From Paramacrobiotus metropolitanus (taxonomy: Eukaryota > Tardigrada > Eutardigrada > Parachela > Macrobiotidae), in assembly GCF_019649055.1 (NCBI RefSeq), contig NW_026570271.1:969954-1033953 (forward strand): a stretch of DNA of 64,000 bases, read 5' to 3'. A program made the position numbers and the translations under genes. Below, one piece after another: positions 1 to 10,843 of the stretch; the first letter of the stretch is position 1; every line of letters begins with the position of its first letter. The notes beneath the pieces were generated by a model that worked only from the letters and a program-made list of their open reading frames with translations, was not told the origin of the DNA and did no database searches.

Positions 1-69
1 GTTACTTACCTATTCCACTGGCTGGCTATTCAAAATATTCATCAGGGTACCTTACGGTTAGTTCAACAG

Positions 70-312
70 TTGCAGAATAATTTTAAATTGAGTGGCGACC
101 TTCCCACTTTAGCACTTTTATTTATCTGGAATCCACCAGAAAAGGACGACTGGAGGGTGGCGGCTACAAGTTGTCAAGAGACTGAACTCATAACCGACGA
201 AGAACAGTATGCGGAGATTTTCTACTGCCTGGCACAGGCTGAGGATGCCTATAATGGCTGCGAAAGCTCAGGAATCTGGAAGATGTTGAGGGATGTTCTC
301 GTTTCCGATAAG
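70..312 (+). pseudogene. Copy 1 of the J-protein N-terminal module (partial)
   Basis: The reading frame encodes a module of about 56 residues from roughly 139 to 312 (DDWRV... through ...LVSDK) that matches the first exon of the glycine-zipper/J-domain gene at 4201: a YAE(I/V) block, an acidic stretch, N/HGY-type turn, a W-M core and the ending SD(E/K). It ends at GATAAG followed by GTACAA, the same splice-donor position as in copies 2 and 3. I found no second exon downstream before copy 2, and the true start may lie left of the window. Best read as a truncated tandem duplicate; whether it is transcribed is unknown. Confidence 0.45.
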
Positions 313-1077
313 GTACAATCGTTCAAAATTTGATTATAAACAATTTTAACCAAACTTTGCGTTACTGTGTAATTTAAATCTACTTTATGTTCATGATGCA
401 AATTTAGGAATTTGATGGCATCCTACTTTGACAGATTTAAACTGTTGACCAATGTAGCAAGACCATGTTCAAAATGAGAAAACTGCAGTAAACAAAAACG
501 CGTTTGCAGAAGCACTTATTGCCCATGGAATCGGTTCACTTCCCAAAATAAAATAGAACATGTTACAACCCTTTTCTCAAACGCTGCTGGCACATTTGGT
601 CTATTCAGGCACACCCGATGCCTCGTTATGTTAAAATTATGTTTTGCGCCTAGAAGCGTTGCCACTGCCAGCGATATCCGGGTCATGCAGACACGAAACC
701 ATAATACATTTCTGATGTCGAATAAATTTGTTTTTTTCTATCAGTGTCAGCACTGCCAGGTGTATCCTGTGTACGCAACGATAACAATCATTTTTCATCG
801 ATATCCGCAATGGCTGCTCTATACATTTATCCTGCCAGCATAGCCTCTACAGCTTTTCAATTAGCATGGATAGCGTTGCTTTTACATAAATTATTGCGGT
901 TTTTTTATACTTATGAAATGTCCCACGGCCACGGGTACAATACGCGCCCATTCTAGACGATGTTTTACGGCTCTTGTAGTTTCGGTAAGGTTTGTGGCGA
1001 TATTTACCCCTATCACGTATACGACATTGGTAATATTGTTCGTACTAGTTCATGCTGACTGTTTCATCAAAAGCAAA
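313..1077. other. Intergenic spacer between module copies 1 and 2
   Basis: AT-rich spacer. I see no conserved coding block, no RNA gene and no recognisable mobile element here. Short open frames at 628-956 show no family motif. Confidence 0.4.
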
Positions 1078-1672
1078 ATGATTAACCTAACTGCGGAATG
1101 GCCATGGCGATGCCAAGTCCTCACCAAACTGCGCATTATCGTAAAGGACAAAAAACAACATGCTGAAATTATCAAGTGCCTTGTCCAAGAAGACGCCCAT
1201 GCCTTCAATGGCTACGAAAGCACAAAATTGTGGACAATGTTCAAGGATGCTCTAGATTCCGATGAGGTATAAGAACTGCGATGATTTTTTCTACGTTATA
1301 GCGCGTTTTCTCTTCGTATAACAAGTAGAAAATTAAGCAAGTTTTTTTAGTTAATAATGAGAGTTCAGAGCCATATCAGACATAGAATAATTACTCTATG
1401 TGTTAAGCTGTTGTTTTTAACCTTGTGTGCAACGTTATGAGAAACCGTAACGGCGCCGCCGCAAACTAGGGTAGGTACTGAAAACAGTAATTTTAACTTG
1501 TCTTTTATAGGATTTCCGGCTGTGCGCAGAAGTTTTATTACGGGACATCAAGAGTAAATGCGCTCCGACCCCAAATATGTTTTGTCGAATACGATCATGG
1601 CTTTCCCGAATGGCGCAGGCAATGAAGAGAACCGTGCTTCAAGCCGGACGAAACTGCCGTTTGTTCTGTTAA
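1078..1672 (+). CDS. Copy 2 of the module, truncated paralogue without J domain
   Basis: Two-exon model. Exon 1 runs 1078-1266 (63 codons, ATG at 1078) and ends GATGAG|GTATAAG; exon 2 starts after TTTTATAG at 1511 and reaches a stop at 1670-1672, giving about 116 aa. Exon 1 carries the same module as the gene at 4201 (block AEI..CL.(Q)ED, NGYES, W-M-F, SDE). Exon 2 begins DFRLCAEVLLRDIKS, clearly related to RFRACVKRIKRDIGS at the start of exon 2 of the third copy, with the same splice phase (0). The glycine zipper and J domain are absent, so this is either a shortened paralogue or a decaying copy. Function unknown. Confidence 0.55.
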
Positions 1673-2423
1673 TATTCGTTCTAAATTCTACTGTCGCTGG
1701 GCTAGAAATGGTTTCTGACTATGTTTTATTTTGCGGGTCTTGACTGGCATGGTGTGGATCGCCATTATAGTTAAAGCCCAAAGGTCGAATTACAGCTGAA
1801 TTACTGGAATTAAATTTTACAAGGTCGTTTGTTGCTTTTCTTATTATACTACCGTATCATATGTTCGCACTGCGGAAACTGAGGAGTTGTTTATGTCCCC
1901 TAGAGCCTTCTGCTACTGTCATGTTACATACATCATTCGAATAAACCTGCAAGTTACAGCGGTACGGTATTATAACTGACCACATTTTATTGGCCCAGTT
2001 GAAAAGTGCTTGATGGCATGTAATAAGAAATCTGCTGTAAAGTGATCCTGCTACGCGGGAAGGCAAGGATATCCTCCAATGACCGAATGACGATATAGGC
2101 AAATCCATTTTCAACATTAATCACATAAAAAGAATGAAAAACCACAGCGAGGTCCGTGGATTCAGTGGACTGATCTTTTCCCTATGGGCTGCGCTTTCAC
2201 CTCAATCAGAGAAAATCTAATCTATCGCTTTTAAACATTCTCTTGCTTATATGTTTGTATTCTTTCTAACGAAAAATGATTCGAGATGTGCATTGTGGGT
2301 CAATCGTAGTGAACGATGCTTCTGCGTTTGTTAGCTGGTGTAACTAATTAAAAGTTATCACATTGTAGCGCTATTACACGTACGTATGCTTAGCTTTCAT
2401 TGCATTAATGGGAATGATTGTTA
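1673..2423. other. Spacer, no gene seen
   Basis: AT-rich sequence between module copy 2 and the foldback element. A minus-strand open frame at 1857-2117 has no recognisable motif, and I do not support it as a gene. Confidence 0.35.
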
Positions 2424-3398
2424 CAATGGACGACAAAAAGAAGTTGAACCGATCAGTCGGTACGCGGTTCAAAAATAACCTCGCAACGACACGCCACCAG
2501 TAAAATTTGGACGCTTACACTTTGCATGCTACTTTCAGACGCTCGCGGTCCGTGAATATCGAAGTGCAACTATACTAATTGCATATCATAAGGTGTAGAA
2601 AAAAATTCTTAACTTTTTGGTGCTGAACATGTGGCTGTTTATGGCGAACAGCACAAATTCTAGCCATTTTGCTTTGTCGTAGGCACAGCATAGGACCTGT
2701 GCGCAAAACCGTTTGGCTTGCAATCTATGCTTAAGTCTATGAGAAAGCAAAATGGCTAGAATTTGTGCTGTTCGCCATAAACAGCCACATGTTTAGCATC
2801 AAAAAGTTAAGAATTTTTTTCTACACCTTTGATATGTATTAATTACGACAAAAGGTTGAACCGATCAGTCGGTCCGCGGTTCAAAATAACCTCGCAACGA
2901 CACGCCACCGGCCCACCACTAAAACTTGGATGCTTACTCACTACTTTCAGACGCTCGCGCTCCGTGAATATCAAAGTGCAGCTATACTAGTTGCATATCA
3001 AAAGGTGTAGAAAAAATTTTTAACTTTTGATACTAAACCTGTGGCTGTTTATGGCGAACAGCACAAATTCTAGCCATTTTGCTTTCTCGTAGGCACAGCG
3101 TAGGATCTGTGCGCATAACCGTTTGGCTTGCAATCAATGCTTAAGTCAATGGGAAAGCAAAATGGCTAGAATTTGTGCTGTTCGCCATAAACAGCCACAG
3201 GTTTAGTGTCAAAAAGTTTAAAATTTTTTTCTACACCTTTTGATATGCATCTAGTATAGCTGCACTTTGATATTCACGGAGCGCGAGCGTCTGAAAGTAG
3301 TGAGTAAGCGTCCAAGTTTTAATGGTGGGGTGTCGTTGCGAGGTTGTTTTCGAACCGCGGACCGACTGATCGGTTCAACTTCTTTTTGTCGTCCATTG
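2424..3398. mobile_element. Foldback MITE with TA target duplication
   Basis: The outer ends are inverted copies beginning CAATGGACGACAAAAAG (2424 on +, and its complement ending at 3398), flanked by TA on both sides (2422-2423 and 3399-3400). This is the signature of a Tc1/mariner-type non-autonomous element (inference from end and TSD type). The inverted arms contain further shared blocks: a CCGATCAGTCGG palindrome-like box, a CCTCGCAACGACAC box, and AGCACAAATTCTAGCCATTT next to the hairpin turns. No coding capacity is seen. It is compound: a first hairpin lies at about 2570-2840, then the outer box recurs at about 2853 and opens a second complete hairpin to 3398. Confidence 0.8.
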
Positions 3399-3400
3399 TA

Positions 3401-4200
3401 GTTTATTTTACCGCAGTTAGGTATCTTGAAATTTAGATTTTTGAAAATATTGGAAGCGCATCGTGTAAGTTGAGCTGAGTTATCATTTTATTTAAAAAGA
3501 GAAGTTTCACATGGAGGTGCGCCGAGTTGCAAAAATGCTATGCGCTTGCGGCATTTTCTCCTAAACATTATCCAAACAACCAGTTCAACTCGTAACACGC
3601 CTTAAATACTACCTGCGCGAAACACCATTCTGACAATACAATACTAAGAATTGCAATCCTGCGTATTAATGAATAATATTTTAATGCTGAATCTCATGGA
3701 ATATTTTTGTGGTGATCATTATGTTGTTATTTGCCGGGAACTGAGTTGTGTAAACCAGTACAATTCCATTATAAAACCGTTACCATCGTAAGCAAAATAA
3801 TAAGAATAAAGTTTGGAACAATGGCACGCTGAATCGCCTGAACACCTCCGTAGCGACCAGCAGAACACTAACCTTTGGCCTGTGCTCTAGAAAAACATAA
3901 AAGGTTCACGTATATCCGCAATCGTAGCTCCAAATCACTCATCAGTCCACATAAACTGCCGGTCGTGAGCGCAGCTATGAAAGTGGCTTAGTGGGTTATA
4001 CCACAGAGCACACATCCGGACTCAATAAATAGAGAAAAGGTACATAATTTGAGTTTGATCATACTTATTTCAACTGTTAACGTTTTAGAAGGTCCCAGCT
4101 AATAGCTGACTCTTGCCCACGCTGCTTCGTTCATTTCTGAAGTGTGCATAATTCTTGGGCTTTGTTTTTCGGATTACTCCGAGTCTCATCGTTTCTCAAA
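3401..4200. other. Spacer upstream of the J-domain gene
   Basis: No coding block or repeat was recognised. It probably holds the promoter and 5' untranslated region of the gene starting at 4201, but I cannot point to a specific element. Confidence 0.35.
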
Positions 4201-5632
4201 ATGACTGACGGAGAATGGCGCTCACAAGTCAACAGAAAGTTGCAAACTATCATAACTGATCCTAACGAATATGCGGAAGTTGCTAGTTTTCTGGCAGCCG
4301 AGGAGGACAGAATGCATGGGTATAAGAATTCCGGAAAGTGGAATATGCTACATGATGTCGTGGGTTCGGATGAGGTAGGTTACCGTTTGGACAGAGTACG
4401 TACCCTAAAAAAAGCTGTCAGTGAAGTAAATTTTTGCGTAATTTCATTTATTTTATTATTTTATCTGAGTTTGTTTATTTGTCTTATGAATTTCCTTCGG
4501 ATTTTTTTTTTCACACTAAACATCGAGACAAAAATTAATGCAATATTTTGGTACAATGTACCATGCAGGTTAATCACTTACTCGTACATGCGGTCTCTAC
4601 GTTATCTGTGTTTGATCATTCACAATTTATACAGCGTTGCCTTCATTCGGCGGGCTACATGAATAATCATGTCTTGCGCCTTCCGTATTTAAAAGTTCAA
4701 TACATGAAAAACATAGTTACTTATCGACCGAAATTTCCATATGCGGATTTAAAAAAACAGTTAAAACCGACGCACGGCTAGTGTTTCAGTCACCTATTCT
4801 GTATAAACAGAGATTCCGCGCCTGTGTGAAACGTATTAAACGCGACATTGGGAGCTTCAACTCCAAAGGCGCCAGGAACAGCTCGGTGCCGGATATTGAC
4901 CACTCTTTACCAACACCGGAGTGCACAACTGGATATTCTCACTGGGGAGCACCAGACACAAAAGACCTGGCTCTGTGCGGTGCCATGGGATGCGCCAGTG
5001 GCTTAGCGGCCTATCCGGCCGCCCAAGCCGGCATTCTACAGGTGGCTGAACACCTGGTTATCCCGGCGCTAATGCCCGCCCTCCACCGGGCGGCGACCGT
5101 GGTGCGGGCCGTGGGTCGGATGGCGCCAGTGGCGCTGGCGGCTGTGGCGCTCTCGCTGGAGGCGATGCAAAATATTACGCGCTGGTGGAAAGGTGAGATC
5201 AGCGGCCAACGCGTGGCAAAAAACCTGATTGATTGCAGTGTAACGCTGGTCGCGGGAGGCAGTGCAGGCTTGGCTGGAGCTGCTATTGGCGGATTCTTGG
5301 GCCCTCTGGGAGCGGTGGTTGGCGGGGTTATCGGTGGACTGTTGGTGGGGGGCGTAACGTCCTCTTTGACGGATTGGCTGACGGAGAAGTTGTTCGATAT
5401 CCCTCGGGATGAAGCGCTGGAGAAGGCGTACACTTTCTTTGGCTGCAGCATGCGTTCATCTAATGAACGTATCAATGCCAGATATCATGCTGCCTGCAAA
5501 GCGTACCATCCGGATAAGGGGGGATCCCATGATATGTTCCTCAAGGTGCAGGCGTGCATGGCTATTATCAAAGTCGCCAGAGGGGAGCAGTATGGAATGG
5601 TGGACCAAGTACGATATCTAGCTGAGAGCTAA
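4201..5632 (+). CDS. Glycine-zipper / J-domain protein
   Basis: Two exons: 4201-4374 (58 codons, ends GATGAG|GTAGGT) and 4811-5632 (after ATAAACAG), in phase 0, total about 331 aa. Residues 1-58 are a small module shared with the two upstream copies. A hydrophobic, Gly/Ala-rich stretch at about 206-239 has repeated GxxxG/GG spacing typical of glycine zippers that pack in or on membranes. The C-terminal J domain (about 257-316) has helix I (EALEKAYTFF), helix II, the diagnostic HPD motif at 291-293 (YHPDKGG) and helix III. By family knowledge a J domain stimulates Hsp70 ATPase; glycine-zipper plus C-terminal J-domain proteins occur in several invertebrates with no settled role. Start chosen because ATG 4201 opens the conserved module. 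An alternative exon-2 acceptor at 4787 is possible, but homology with copy 2 favours 4811. Confidence 0.75.
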
Positions 5633-8488
5633 TGCCCGTATAAATTCCGTGTTCATCCAAAACTGGATCCATGACCCTCGTTCGCATTTTTTAAATTATT
5701 AAACGTGTGTTAATGCTTTCGTTAGCAATTGCATTAGGGCAAACATAATGATTATAGAAAATACAGGATGAATCAAATTACAGCACACACCACGTAGTAC
5801 GTACTACTGAACATCTTTGGGGGCGAACAACCACTCGCGCACCCCAATGTTAGCATTATAATATTCGCCCTCATACTTTTTCTTCGGGTTTCTTAAGTGC
5901 AAGCGGTGGCGGTTGATCTTTAGTAAGCCATTATTTTTTAAATTTACGTAGACGATTGTGCCGCGTTATTTTCAGTTTTGCTACGCAAGAATTGGAGGTT
6001 ACTTCGGGATAATAGGCTCAAGGTACTGCATAATAATGTGTTACTGTACTGTGACTCTGCGAGAGTTTACGCTAATTTAATCAGGCTCGCAGTTTTTGTT
6101 TTAATTCAATGGGTTGTTGAGAGCATCTCTCTTATACAATTCTGTACATTCCTTTGGATCATAATGCTGTCAGGGTACACTTTGAGTGTTCTTAGTAATA
6201 AATCACTTCAAAATAGAAGCATTGCACGTACAGTAAATCTGAAATAAGAAAAGCTACCTACAGTAAGCACTTCATTTTCTACATTCCGGGATATTAAAAG
6301 TCTGTAATTATTGCAACTACAATTACTATACGAGTATCTGTCTGTAGTCTGTACAATGGATATTAGTACCTATCTTCAACTGCCTTGTTACTAGCAAAAG
6401 TTGCATTATAACACTGATGTTGTTTTATACTGTACATTTGGACCCGTTTGCGTCTAAAAAAGTTTTTCTGCTGAATGATCGGCTCTGTACCACTGCATCG
6501 CACCCTTTGCGTTCTGAGCTTATTTTAGTAAATAAGGATTTCAAAGCGGCTACATTATTAGTGTTAAACGGCTCAAAGTATAAGGTTTTACATAGTTTTA
6601 TTTTTAACTGTATATTTGTACAAGATCGGCACCTATGTAAAATTTTCAGCGCAGTAATACAGAAACTAAGCAGTCAGTTAAACATGTTGCCAAAATAAAC
6701 GATCCTAACTTCCCTAACCTATGTTACCAGGTTACTAATCATTGTGAAAACACAACAATTATATAAAATACTGACGATGTTCCGCTGTCGAGTCCCCAGT
6801 TAGGTTGTTCTTTTAACCTAAAATTAAGTATAGAAAAATGTCATTCAGCGTTCCGTATATGTTGTACTAGAATTACATTTTCACACTCCTGCACTGCCAG
6901 TTTGATTGTCATATCTCAGATGAGTGATAAAGTACATAATCAGATGGTCAGATCCGGTGAATGACTGTCCATGAACAACACTGCGCCCGGCGCCGGCTAT
7001 GGTTTACACCACGGACAACGGACGAGCAGCAATGCGTTCGACGCTGACCACGATGCCGCATTCTTCTGGTCAACCAGTGAATTTCGTGCTTTTGTTGGTA
7101 TTACTAAGTGTGAGTGATGTCAAAGCCGTTTTCTTAAAGTTCCGTCGCTTAATTGTAGCAGCGATAATGAATTCATCGGCGCCGGTACCATCTGGTCAGT
7201 GTCGTGTGCGTTGTGCCACAATCATCCGCAATCATCACTCGTAGTCATCGGTTTAAGAAAACGCCACTTAGTTGGCTTTTGTAAACCTCTCCATCATTTC
7301 AACAAGGTTCGGCGCGAGTGAAAGTGATGAGTTGGGTGATTTCCGCATAACTGCAATTAGAAACGCTTTATGAATCTGGACTGTGGCCACTGTCGACATG
7401 TGTCTACCCGTTATAATCGGTGCTGTTTTTGGGACCATCGTTCTTTCACCAACGGTATAGTATTACGCTTTACCAGGAATGTTGTATCGGATGTACAGTA
7501 ATGCATATTTAATTAAAATTTTAATACGGTTATCAACTTATCACTGCTGCACAAGGCTACTAATTATCAATGTCTTCCCTACATAATTTTCTTAATAATT
7601 CGGCTCGTAGACTGCAACTTCGCTGGAACGCCAGAATGTGATCTGTATTCTGGCGCCAAATGAAGCCGACAAAAGTGCTACCGATGGTGCTCACGGGCAG
7701 TTATCCCATGGACAACCTTTGTCCATTTCATCTCATCAAACGTCCAGCTCTGCAATAACCGGTCTAGGTAACTCAAAATGTATCGCTTTTTGTCAGTCTG
7801 TAACCAACTGCGATCAAGCTGTTGGGGGCTGATTCTTATAAAATTTTGATTGTAATATGCATATGTACTTATCTTTGTTTATTTTATTTATTGGTTTATT
7901 TTCTTTAATTTTCCTTTTTCACCTTTAAATTGCTTTTACTTGTTCGATAACTCTACGTAATTTCAGTTACATTTTGAATTTACTCTAACATTACAAGAAC
8001 ATTAACAACAGTCTTGAATGCATATTCAGATCAGGTGAAATATTTAGAAGTTCCACTTTTATGAAATTATGTATCTCGTGTGTATGCTAATTTCTGCTAA
8101 CTGTATGCTAATTCCCTGGACTGTTTTTGTTTTGCGACGTTTGGATTTCCCGTTAATTATATTTATTCAAACGCATCTAATAAATCGCGTAATTGTGGCT
8201 TTGTATGGAGGTAGTATAAACGGTATTTGTGTTTATGGCGTATTATGAATGTCCGGTACGATAATTGCCTAACGATTATTCATGTAAACATGCGGCTACG
8301 GACAAAACAATCGCTCTCGGTAAACACACCGCTGAATGAGAGCGACAAGCTGTGAAACAAGCCTCATACACGCGCTTGAGCTATTCAGTTTTGTGACAGC
8401 ACCCATCATTAAGTATTCGCACTGACAAGTTTGATGTAATACAGCGATAACTATATTAAGCGGTATTTATTCGATATTCTCTTCGGCA
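5633..8488. other. Long spacer without a supported gene
   Basis: About 2.9 kb, mostly AT-rich with a GC-richer patch near 6980-7260. Several short open frames (5978-6247, 6417-6698, 6999-7244, 7638-7832) show no recognisable family or splice-consistent extension. It may hold the first exon and promoter of the cuticle gene that begins before 8489. Confidence 0.4.
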
Positions 8489-10162
8489 GATAATGATCAT
8501 GATTTGGCAACCCCCAGATCCTCGGCAACAACAGTTCCTCCGGTAAAACTGCAATCCGCTGCCATAGACAAAATGTCTGACCGAAAACGGAGAAGGAAAA
8601 CCCATAAAAAGAATGCCCTTTCGTTGGAGCGACGTTTAGAGACAAGTCAGACTACCAACGCGCCGTTGCCAACAACTGAACAATTTTCCGCAGCGGAGAT
8701 GACCACACTAACATTGGCACGTCAAGAAGGTAAACATGTGCTTTTGTATTTATGTACTTTGTAACCACTATCCATCAAAATCCCAGTGATACTTGACCGA
8801 ATTTCAAATTAAAGTCACTTGTATCTTGAAAACCAGAATCAGACAGCAGCCGTTTGAGCACAACATTCTTCGGAAGAGCAAACAGTCGGATGTCACAAAA
8901 ACAGTCACTTCTAACACGCTCGAGGTGCATTCGAACGAACCAAAGATGCACTCAAAACAAAACGGTATTTTTGTTGATTACACTCCATGCTTGTTAATGC
9001 TAAGTGCTAACAACGAATGTTGTCTTCCTACCATAGATGAAGAAATGGGATCCCGTTGCTGTATCCCGTGATCGATTAAGTAAAGCGCGAAAAGCACAAG
9101 AAAGTTCCCTGGACCAATTGGATGGGAAAGTCACGATGTCCACCATTCCCAGATTCGGCAACATGGTGCCGTCAACTACAGAACCATCAAAAAAGATTGT
9201 TTCGGACGAACTAGTGCGGGTAATGATCAGCTACTGTGGCGAAGCAATGCCGGTAGGAGCTGCAGCAGTGTTCAGGTTTTTACTGTTATTTAAATCTGCT
9301 TCGCTGCTAAGATTCTTACATCGTTTTTTTCTTCCAGTACTCCGTTCTTATTTTGGCTCTAAATACAAATTTTCTTGATGACAGATTCAAGCTTTGTTGA
9401 GACACGCGATCGGTTTAACCGTGAATTTGCTGTCGAATCCGCTGCAAAAGATAAAAATGCAAACTCTGCAGCGATGCCAAAAAAGACCACCGCTAGTCAT
9501 GCTGTTCCTGGCGCAATTTTGGTATCCACAGAGCATGACCCAACGCAGGACTTTGCCCAACGTTTTAACATCACTTGGTCCGAGCAGAATGACAAGAACC
9601 ATCAAGGCAACGTCTGGGAGGAACTGGAGAAACTGCGAGGGAAAGCGGCTCTGTCCGCCGGCGAGATCCAGGAGATACTGGCGCGATCGGTTCCTGGAGT
9701 GGATTACCCGACGTATACGTGGATTCCCAATACGAAGTTCAGCTGTAACAATGTGAATCAGCCCGGGTTCTACGCCGACCCGGAAGCGCGCTGCCAAGTG
9801 ATACGACGGTGTGATTATAACGGAAATAAGTGGAATTACTTGTGTCCAAACGCCACAGTAAGGATGATCTTATTTTAGGCACCAGTTGTCAGTATCAGCA
9901 ACAGATCGAAATAAACTTCAATGATTTTTTTATTTGCAGCTTTTCAATCAGATAACGTTAGTGTGCGATTGGTACTTCAACATTGATTGCTCCAAGTGAG
10001 TTTTAATTTAAAATTTGTCATTAAAAATCGTCCGGGGACTATATCTGACCATTTTCATTTTTTGGCAGAGCCGTTCAGTATTATGACTACTCCAACTCGC
10101 GCTTGTACCATTCCGATTGGGTCTTGTTGGATTCCGTGGCGGAGGCCAGTCTAGCCGGATAA
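8489..10162 (+). CDS. Chitin-binding type-2 cuticular protein (CPAP1-like)
   Basis: The secure part is the 3' half: an exon from about 9386 to 9857, then 9940-9995 and 10069-10162 (stop TAA), joined by canonical introns in matching phases. It encodes a single chitin-binding type-2 (peritrophin/CBM14) domain with six cysteines: CNNVNQPGFYAD...C, C-DYNG, YLCPNAT, NQ...VCDWYF, DC. The PGVDYPTY lead-in and the (V)QYYDYSNSRLY tail after the last cysteine are typical of CPAP1 cuticle proteins, which anchor chitin in the extracellular matrix. Upstream exons (8489-8729 with a basic KRRRKTHKK stretch, about 8840-8964 and 9035-9273) are plausible, but the junction from 9273 into 9386 does not keep frame in any join I tried. 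The signal-peptide exon was not found. Confidence 0.7.
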
Positions 10163-10843
10163 TACAAATTTATTGTGTATTTTTAAGAGGATATTGCATA
10201 ATACGAGTATTGTCTTCAAACGTTATGCGCCTCTGTCAGATTTGTGTTGTTCTGTTTTGTTTGTGTCTGGTACACAAAGCATGTTACCAAAAAACCCATG
10301 TATCTGTACGCAGAGGCGATATTGCCATAATTATTATATTATTAAAAGCCCTCACTAGCTAAATAACGTGTAATTTCAAATGCAAATTGGAACGCCCAAT
10401 GATAATGGCTAGCAATATGGCAATTACAGCATAGGGATAATCATAAAAGTTTTACAGCTGGACTTATAGCAAAAATACGTACAACACGTTTCGGCAATTT
10501 CGTACCTATTATACGCACTGTACCTGTACGTACGATTCAAGCGGTATAATCCATTTGCTGAAAGAGTTCCCTTCCCACGCATTATCTTCTGGTCGATCGA
10601 TTTCTTCCATAAAAAATTCTAAAGCCGATCACAATTTCTGATACGGATCAGACTATCGCAGCTGTTTACAACCGCGCCGCTTTTAGTACTGTATATGCAT
10701 ACAACCAATCTACTTTACTTGCAGTCTGGCGTAAGGTATTTCCTGGGAAAACAGTCTGGCAGCCTTTCGTGCACAAAACTGCCGTAGGTTTTTGCACAAA
10801 TACCGGCGACTTGAAACCAAAACAACGAACAAAACTACAAAAG
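10163..10843. other. Intergenic spacer
   Basis: Short spacer between two plus-strand genes. No coding block seen. It contains one copy of the TACGAGTA octamer at 10202-10209. Confidence 0.4.

Noticed and set aside
5011-5475. Minus-strand frame of 154 codons opposite the J-domain gene
   Set aside because: It is the antisense shadow of the GC-rich glycine-zipper exon.
9387-9797. Minus-strand frame of 136 codons opposite the cuticle gene
   Set aside because: Antisense of a well-supported chitin-binding exon; no motif of its own.
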